A stretch of 11,450 nucleotides of DNA, from positions 4,021 to 15,470 of the forward strand of contig NW_003144288.1 of NCBI RefSeq assembly GCF_000003605.2. The letters run 5' to 3'. This stretch comes from Saccoglossus kowalevskii. Lineage: Eukaryota > Hemichordata > Enteropneusta > Harrimaniidae. Shown one piece after another: positions 8,043 through 11,450 of this stretch (position 1 is its first letter; each line of letters begins with the position of its first letter). The notes beneath the pieces were generated by a model. That model made no database searches. It worked only from the letters and a program-made list of their open reading frames with translations, and was not told where the DNA came from. Position numbers and translations under genes: made by a program.

Positions 8043-8198
8043 TGACTCAATGTGTGATTCGTCATACGTACGCTAGAGCATCAATGGATACCATGACATA
8101 GTAGCAACAGACATGTGCAATGACTCAATGTGCGATTTGTCATACGTACGCTAGAGCATCAATGGATACCATGACATAGTAGCAACAGACATGTGCAA
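8043..8198. repeat. 78-bp tandem duplication
   Basis: Copies 8043-8120 and 8121-8198 are adjacent and nearly identical, with differences only in TGTGTGATTC versus TGTGCGATTT. Each contains CATACGTACGCTAGAGCATC. No open frame is preserved; this is a local, recent duplication in intron F-G. Confidence 0.95.
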
Positions 8199-8607
8199 AT
8201 ACATCATTCCTATGAATCATTGTCTCTCATAATGGAGTGCATCTGTGGCATGAAAAATACATATATGGGTGAAGACAATGCCGTTCGAATCGACTGGATT
8301 TGTAGCTGTTCGTCACTTAGAATATAGTAAAATCTCCAAAATTATATTCTTCATTCATGGCTGACAACAAATTAAACTTTATAGGCATTTGAATGGCCTT
8401 TGTGTCAATCATTTACATCATAGGAGGACATTTGAGGGCGTAACAGTTATTTCTGAGAAGATAAAAACACAGAACTGGAACAAGATAAGACTGGCTCATC
8501 CGCAAAATTATCACCATAGTTAGTGTTGTCAAGATGCTGTGCATGCAAAGTATCTAATTATTAACTGCCTCCTGATTACAAACCACTCCTCCCAGTTGAC
8601 TAACAAT
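8199..8607. other. Intronic stretch, nothing recognised
   Basis: AT-rich intron F-G sequence between the 78-bp duplication and the interspersed repeat. I see no exon with compatible phase, RNA gene or terminal repeat. Confidence 0.5.
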
Positions 8608-8857
8608 GTTAAAGCGTGGTAGTCGTCGCAAAGATGGCGACTTTGACTGGCAGATCAACGAGTATGAAATGAGACGTTTCCAAGTTTTAATTAAGCAATT
8701 TTCTTGTAATTGGAAAGTATCTAATGAGTCGTCGACGGTAATCAGTGCAAATCGTGCCCAGGTCAAACCTCATACTTGTGATTTCCATTTGAAGAGCGCA
8801 TTGGATTGTGGGAAAATCAATGTTTATCAACACAAATATTACACCGCGCCTTAATAA
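8608..8857 (+). repeat. Interspersed repeat, plus-oriented copy
   Basis: This is homologous, in opposite orientation, to 4735-4940. The strongest match is 8778-8836 (GTGATTTCCATT.., then GCATTGGATTGTGGGAAAA, then a TCAATGTTTATCAACACAA block). Upstream matches include GTGGTAGTCGTCGCAAAGA and ATCAACGAGTA. This copy is longer by small insertions. An 82-codon open frame (8606-8854) spans it, and its end shares ALDCGK with the other copy's minus-strand frame. The family may therefore derive from a coding element, but no domain is recognisable. Confidence 0.8.
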
Positions 8858-9457
8858 CTCAAAAGCTGCAAAACCTGATTACAAACAGCATCTGTAGTTT
8901 TAATCCTGCAAGTCAGCATCATTGTGAATCAAGAACAAGATGTCAAATGTTGTCAAACAAGTGCTAAAAACCTCCATTAATTAGTTGACACTTTTATCGT
9001 ATTGCTAATTTACCTTATCAAAATAAAATAGAGATCGTGTCTTTAGCATGAGGCATATGTTGGTCTTGAAAAGAGTGACTTAGGGAGTTAAAGAAGTTCA
9101 AATTCTCCACATATAAAGATGGCACCCTAGGTGAGAGAGAAGATTGCCAAAATGGCTCACTGGAGTGGAAGGACACCTTTGGCATGTTATATCAAAAAGA
9201 TGATTCTCAAATTGAATTTAATGTTTAAACTGTATTAGATCATGAATGAATACTTAATGCTTTTATGAGAATTCCGTATGTACAATCCATCCACCCTGTG
9301 GTTTTTGATAAGCAGTTAGTATAATTTAAACGATAGTCAAAATAAAGTAATGTTATTTGTATTTGTTGCCAGGTTTATGGCATAACTTCTTAACTAAATA
9401 AAAAGATATTTTTGTAATCTGTCTTTCCCTGTGGCTGCTTTGTTTGCTTATCCCGAG
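8858..9457. other. Intronic stretch, nothing recognised
   Basis: AT-rich sequence in intron F-G with stops in all frames. No compatible exon, terminal repeats or RNA-like structure could be supported. Confidence 0.5.
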
Positions 9458-10025
9458 ACTGAGATGTGCACTAAAGCTGATGAATAACTACCTGAGGCCA
9501 AGGACATCTACTTAAAATGTAATCAATAATTACCTGCAGGCCTAGGATGTGCACTGTATCTGATTAATAACAACTGTAAAATGACTAATTTTCACTGGGT
9601 TTAAATTTCACTGATTTACCATTTCAGGCATATTCAATGAGTTTTAAATTCACGATTTTATTATTTAGATAATGTGTTCTATGGTAAGTTTTACATATTC
9701 ACTGGGTTTTAATTTAGCGCATTTTCCAGTCAGCGAAATAAGCAAATAAGTGAATAATTAACCCTTTTACAGTACCCAGTGGCCCAGGACATGAACATAA
9801 AATCTGAGGTTCAAGGTGGACACTATAACAAGATCATGATGAGGTCCAGGGATTGAACTCAATGCAAGCAGTAACTACCTTGTGCACAGGAAATGCACTT
9901 AAAATCTGATCAATAACAACTTGAGTCTCCAGAATCTGTTTACCAAATTTGATCAATAACTACTCAAGATCTAACTAAATCTGATCAATTAACTACTTAA
10001 GACCTAGGATGTGCTCTAAATACTA
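9458..10025. repeat. Degenerate minisatellite, period about 43 bp, interrupted
   Basis: Repeated phrases of the type AGGATGTGCACTTAAAATCT then GATCAATAACTACTTGAGGC recur with starts near 9458, 9501 and 9544, and again near 9888, 9931, 9974 and 10005. The middle (about 9590-9765) holds an AT-rich insertion with 'TTTCACTGGGTTTTAATTT' phrases resembling 5930-6085. A diverged unit, AGGACATGAACATAAAATCT, sits near 9786. The units are too diverged for exact counts by eye. It lies in intron F-G. Confidence 0.7.
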
Positions 10026-10229
10026 GTGAAGTCATGAACATGAATTGCACAACTTTTGCAATCAACTAATTTCAAGTCTCGTATTTTTTGTAACTGGGTA
10101 GGTCTTTCTGACCATGATTAAACTAGGCTTCCTTTGTGTGCAGAATTGTCAGATCATCCGTTGAGTCATAGGAAGTGCACATTCACCGCACACTGTCTTT
10201 TGAGATTCCATGGTGCTTACAGTGGTAAG

Positions 10230-10700
10230 GCGCACTGTAATTACTCCCCGTTCAGACGAAGTCCGAAAACAGGGACTTATAATTCAGTCTCCGTCCGTCC
10301 GGAGTCATCCCTTGGGCCGATTCCGTTCATTCTTTGCATGTGCCTAGTACTTTATGTGGGACATATGCACATGCAGTGGTTTAGCGATTCAATTCAAAAT
10401 GGCTGACTGGCAGCCATCTTGTTTTTTGAAAATGTTGTATTTTGGACATGCTTTGTCAGTTTTCATTCAAACTTGGTACATAGATTATACATGTCCATGA
10501 CGATTTATTTCGCAATTGGATCAAAGATGGTCAACTGGCAAGCATCTTGTTTTTTTTATGCGGTATCGTGGACGTGCTCTGTCAGTTTTCATTCAAATTT
10601 GGCACATACATGTACTTTATACATGTTAGGATGCATGTCCATGACAATTTGTTTCAAAATCTGGTCAAGGATGGCCGATTGACAGCCATCTGACTTTTTG
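10230..10700. repeat. Hairpin-head repeat followed by ~128-144 bp tandem units
   Basis: The head at about 10243-10275 (CTCCCCGTTCAGACGAAGTC, then CGAAAACAGGGACTTAT) can fold on CCC(C)GTT/AACAGGG and is followed by CCGTCCGTCCGGAGTCATCC. It resembles the head at 2796. Tandem units then begin with ATGGCTGACTGGCAGCCATC at 10399, ATGGTCAACTGGCAAGCATC at 10527 and ATGGCCGATTGACAGCCATC at 10671 (partial). Each full unit contains TCAGTTTTCATTCAAAYTTGG and CATGTCCATGACRATTT. Short open frames on both strands across the block come from the repeat itself and are not genes. Confidence 0.8.
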
Positions 10701-10998
10701 GACTTACTACTATATTTCCACAATTTATGTACCATTTTTATTTTTGGCCATATTACTACTACACGGAACACGTGTTTTGATGTAAATAAACAATCTTTTG
10801 TATACGCCACTTGGAACTCAAGTATCAAGGACACGTTCGCGACAACCCATCCACTTAAATATGACTACCACAAAGAGAACTTTAAAAAATTTAACGGGGA
10901 CTGTGTCATTTTCAATGACTTGTTGCCTGTAATTTTGATTTATCTTTGACAAAGAAGCACTTCAGATTTTAATTAAAACTATATACATTTATATTCAG
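10701..10998. other. End of F-G intron
   Basis: No feature is assigned between the tandem repeat and exon G. A + strand open frame (10698-10949) has a slightly protein-like second half, but no acceptor or donor gives a phase-compatible exon. The stretch ends in TATATTCAG (10990-10998), the acceptor of exon G, whose polypyrimidine tract is weak. Confidence 0.5.
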
Positions 10999-11100
10999 AT
11001 TGACTTCAGTTCATTAACATCGGATAATGATGATGACATACATAGTAAAATTGATGAATTAATATCTAATATATCATCAGACGATGACGACGACATTGAG
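10999..11100 (+). CDS. Exon G of unrecognised multi-exon gene, acidic Asp/Ser-rich (phase 0 in, phase 0 out)
   Basis: This 102-nt exon lies between ATATTCAG and the consensus donor GAG|GTATGT and encodes exactly 34 residues. They begin IDFSSLTSDNDDDIHSKIDE and end in SSDDDDDIE. Two acidic clusters follow serine/threonine pairs (TSDNDDD and SSDDDDD), fitting the casein kinase 2 consensus S/T-x-x-D/E; phosphorylation is inference. The segment is likely a disordered acidic linker, continuing the acidic trend started in exon F. Phase 0 at both ends fits exon F (corrected) or direct joining to exon E. The 3.8-kb gap to exon F leaves room for missed exons. Confidence 0.82.
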
Positions 11101-11447
11101 GTATGTGTATTTATTTTTTTTAATACTCTATATATACTGTAAAACATACTGTTACTGTGGGTACAACTATTGGATATTTAAGCTTCCATTAAAAATGGGG
11201 CTAATCTTGCACTGGCTCGGAAGGTTGTAAATGATTAGCTAGTTTGAATTTGCATAACAATACTGACAATGAACGTGCATTCAACGCCACAAGCTTTTTG
11301 TTTTTTTAGCCAATCAGAATTCATCTTCCGAGCCAGTGCAGATCAGCCGTAAAAATGCTCTCAAGAGACTAAATACAGTATTATGTATACAAATTACTTT
11401 ATTTTTTTAAGTGCCCCCCCCCCAATATTTTGCTTCATTTTTTTTAG
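11101..11447. other. Intron after exon G, with a polyC run
   Basis: It starts GTATGT and contains the inverted-repeat element at 11199-11348. A run of ten C lies at 11414-11423. It ends in TTTGCTTCATTTTTTTTAG (11429-11447), a strong pyrimidine tract plus AG. If used, the next exon begins at 11448 with CAC (His in phase 0), cut off by the window end. Confidence 0.5.
11199..11348. mobile_element. 150-bp miniature inverted-repeat element (GCACTGGCTCGGAAG)
   Basis: The left arm, GGCTAATCTTGCACTGGCTC then GGAAG (11199-11223), is the inverted counterpart of 11325-11348 (CTTCCGAGCCAGTGCAGATC then AGCC). One base is inserted and one substituted. A run of A/T plus ATGGGG or ACGG outside may extend the arms. 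No open frame is present. The target-site duplication cannot be fixed. It sits about 100 bases after exon G. Confidence 0.75.
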
Positions 11448-11450
11448 CAC

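Noticed and set aside
10134-10834. Several overlapping open frames on both strands
   Set aside because: They follow the tandem units of the repeat block, and repeated peptide phrases arise from the DNA repeat, not from selection for protein.
11414-11423. Run of ten C near the window end
   Set aside because: A simple homopolymer in an intron, possibly with length error; no function inferred.

Overview
The window looks like part of an intron-rich animal nuclear genome, probably a marine invertebrate. It is AT-rich, has no long open reading frame, and shows no ribosome binding sites or operon structure. Short open blocks sit between AG acceptors and GT (once GC) donors, and the spaces between them are full of foldback elements, short inverted-repeat elements, minisatellites and a TG microsatellite. 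The exact lineage cannot be fixed from the sequence alone.

The one gene I can support is on the + strand and runs through most of the window. Seven internal exons (called A to G here) lie at 1467-1542, 3336-3415, 4339-4488, 5086-5212, 5666-5830, 7053-7171 and 10999-11100. Their splice phases agree in series (2-0, 0-2, 2-2, 2-0, 0-0, 0-0, 0-0), apart from a one-base discrepancy inside exon F. Neither the start nor the end of the gene is present; an eighth exon may begin three bases before the window ends. The product is a mostly helical, soluble-looking protein that ends here in an acidic Asp/Ser-rich stretch. I do not recognise the family and assign no function. Exon F is the odd one: it is 119 nt long, has an in-frame TGA, and ends in a GC-type donor whose frame is restored if one base is added. 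It may be an assembly error, a frameshift allele or a poison exon.

The rest is repeats, nearly all of them inside introns of this gene. From left to right they are: a 258-bp recent tandem duplication whose units carry an arm that recurs inverted at 1242-1410; a 913-bp foldback element bounded by TTAA on both sides (1595-2507); a TG microsatellite behind a small hairpin motif; an interspersed repeat in opposite orientations in two introns (about 4735-4940 and 8608-8857), flanking exons D to F; an inverted-repeat element at 6251-6564; a 225-bp TTAA-flanked miniature element at 6649-6873; a 78-bp tandem duplication at 8043-8198; a 43-bp-period minisatellite between 9458 and 10025; a hairpin-plus-tandem-repeat block at 10230-10700; and a short inverted-repeat element at 11199-11348.

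I see no rRNA, tRNA or CRISPR array and no viral gene. The most interesting signals are the exon F frame break with its GC-AG intron, the long foldback element inside an intron, and the oppositely oriented intronic repeats that could pair around exons D to F.
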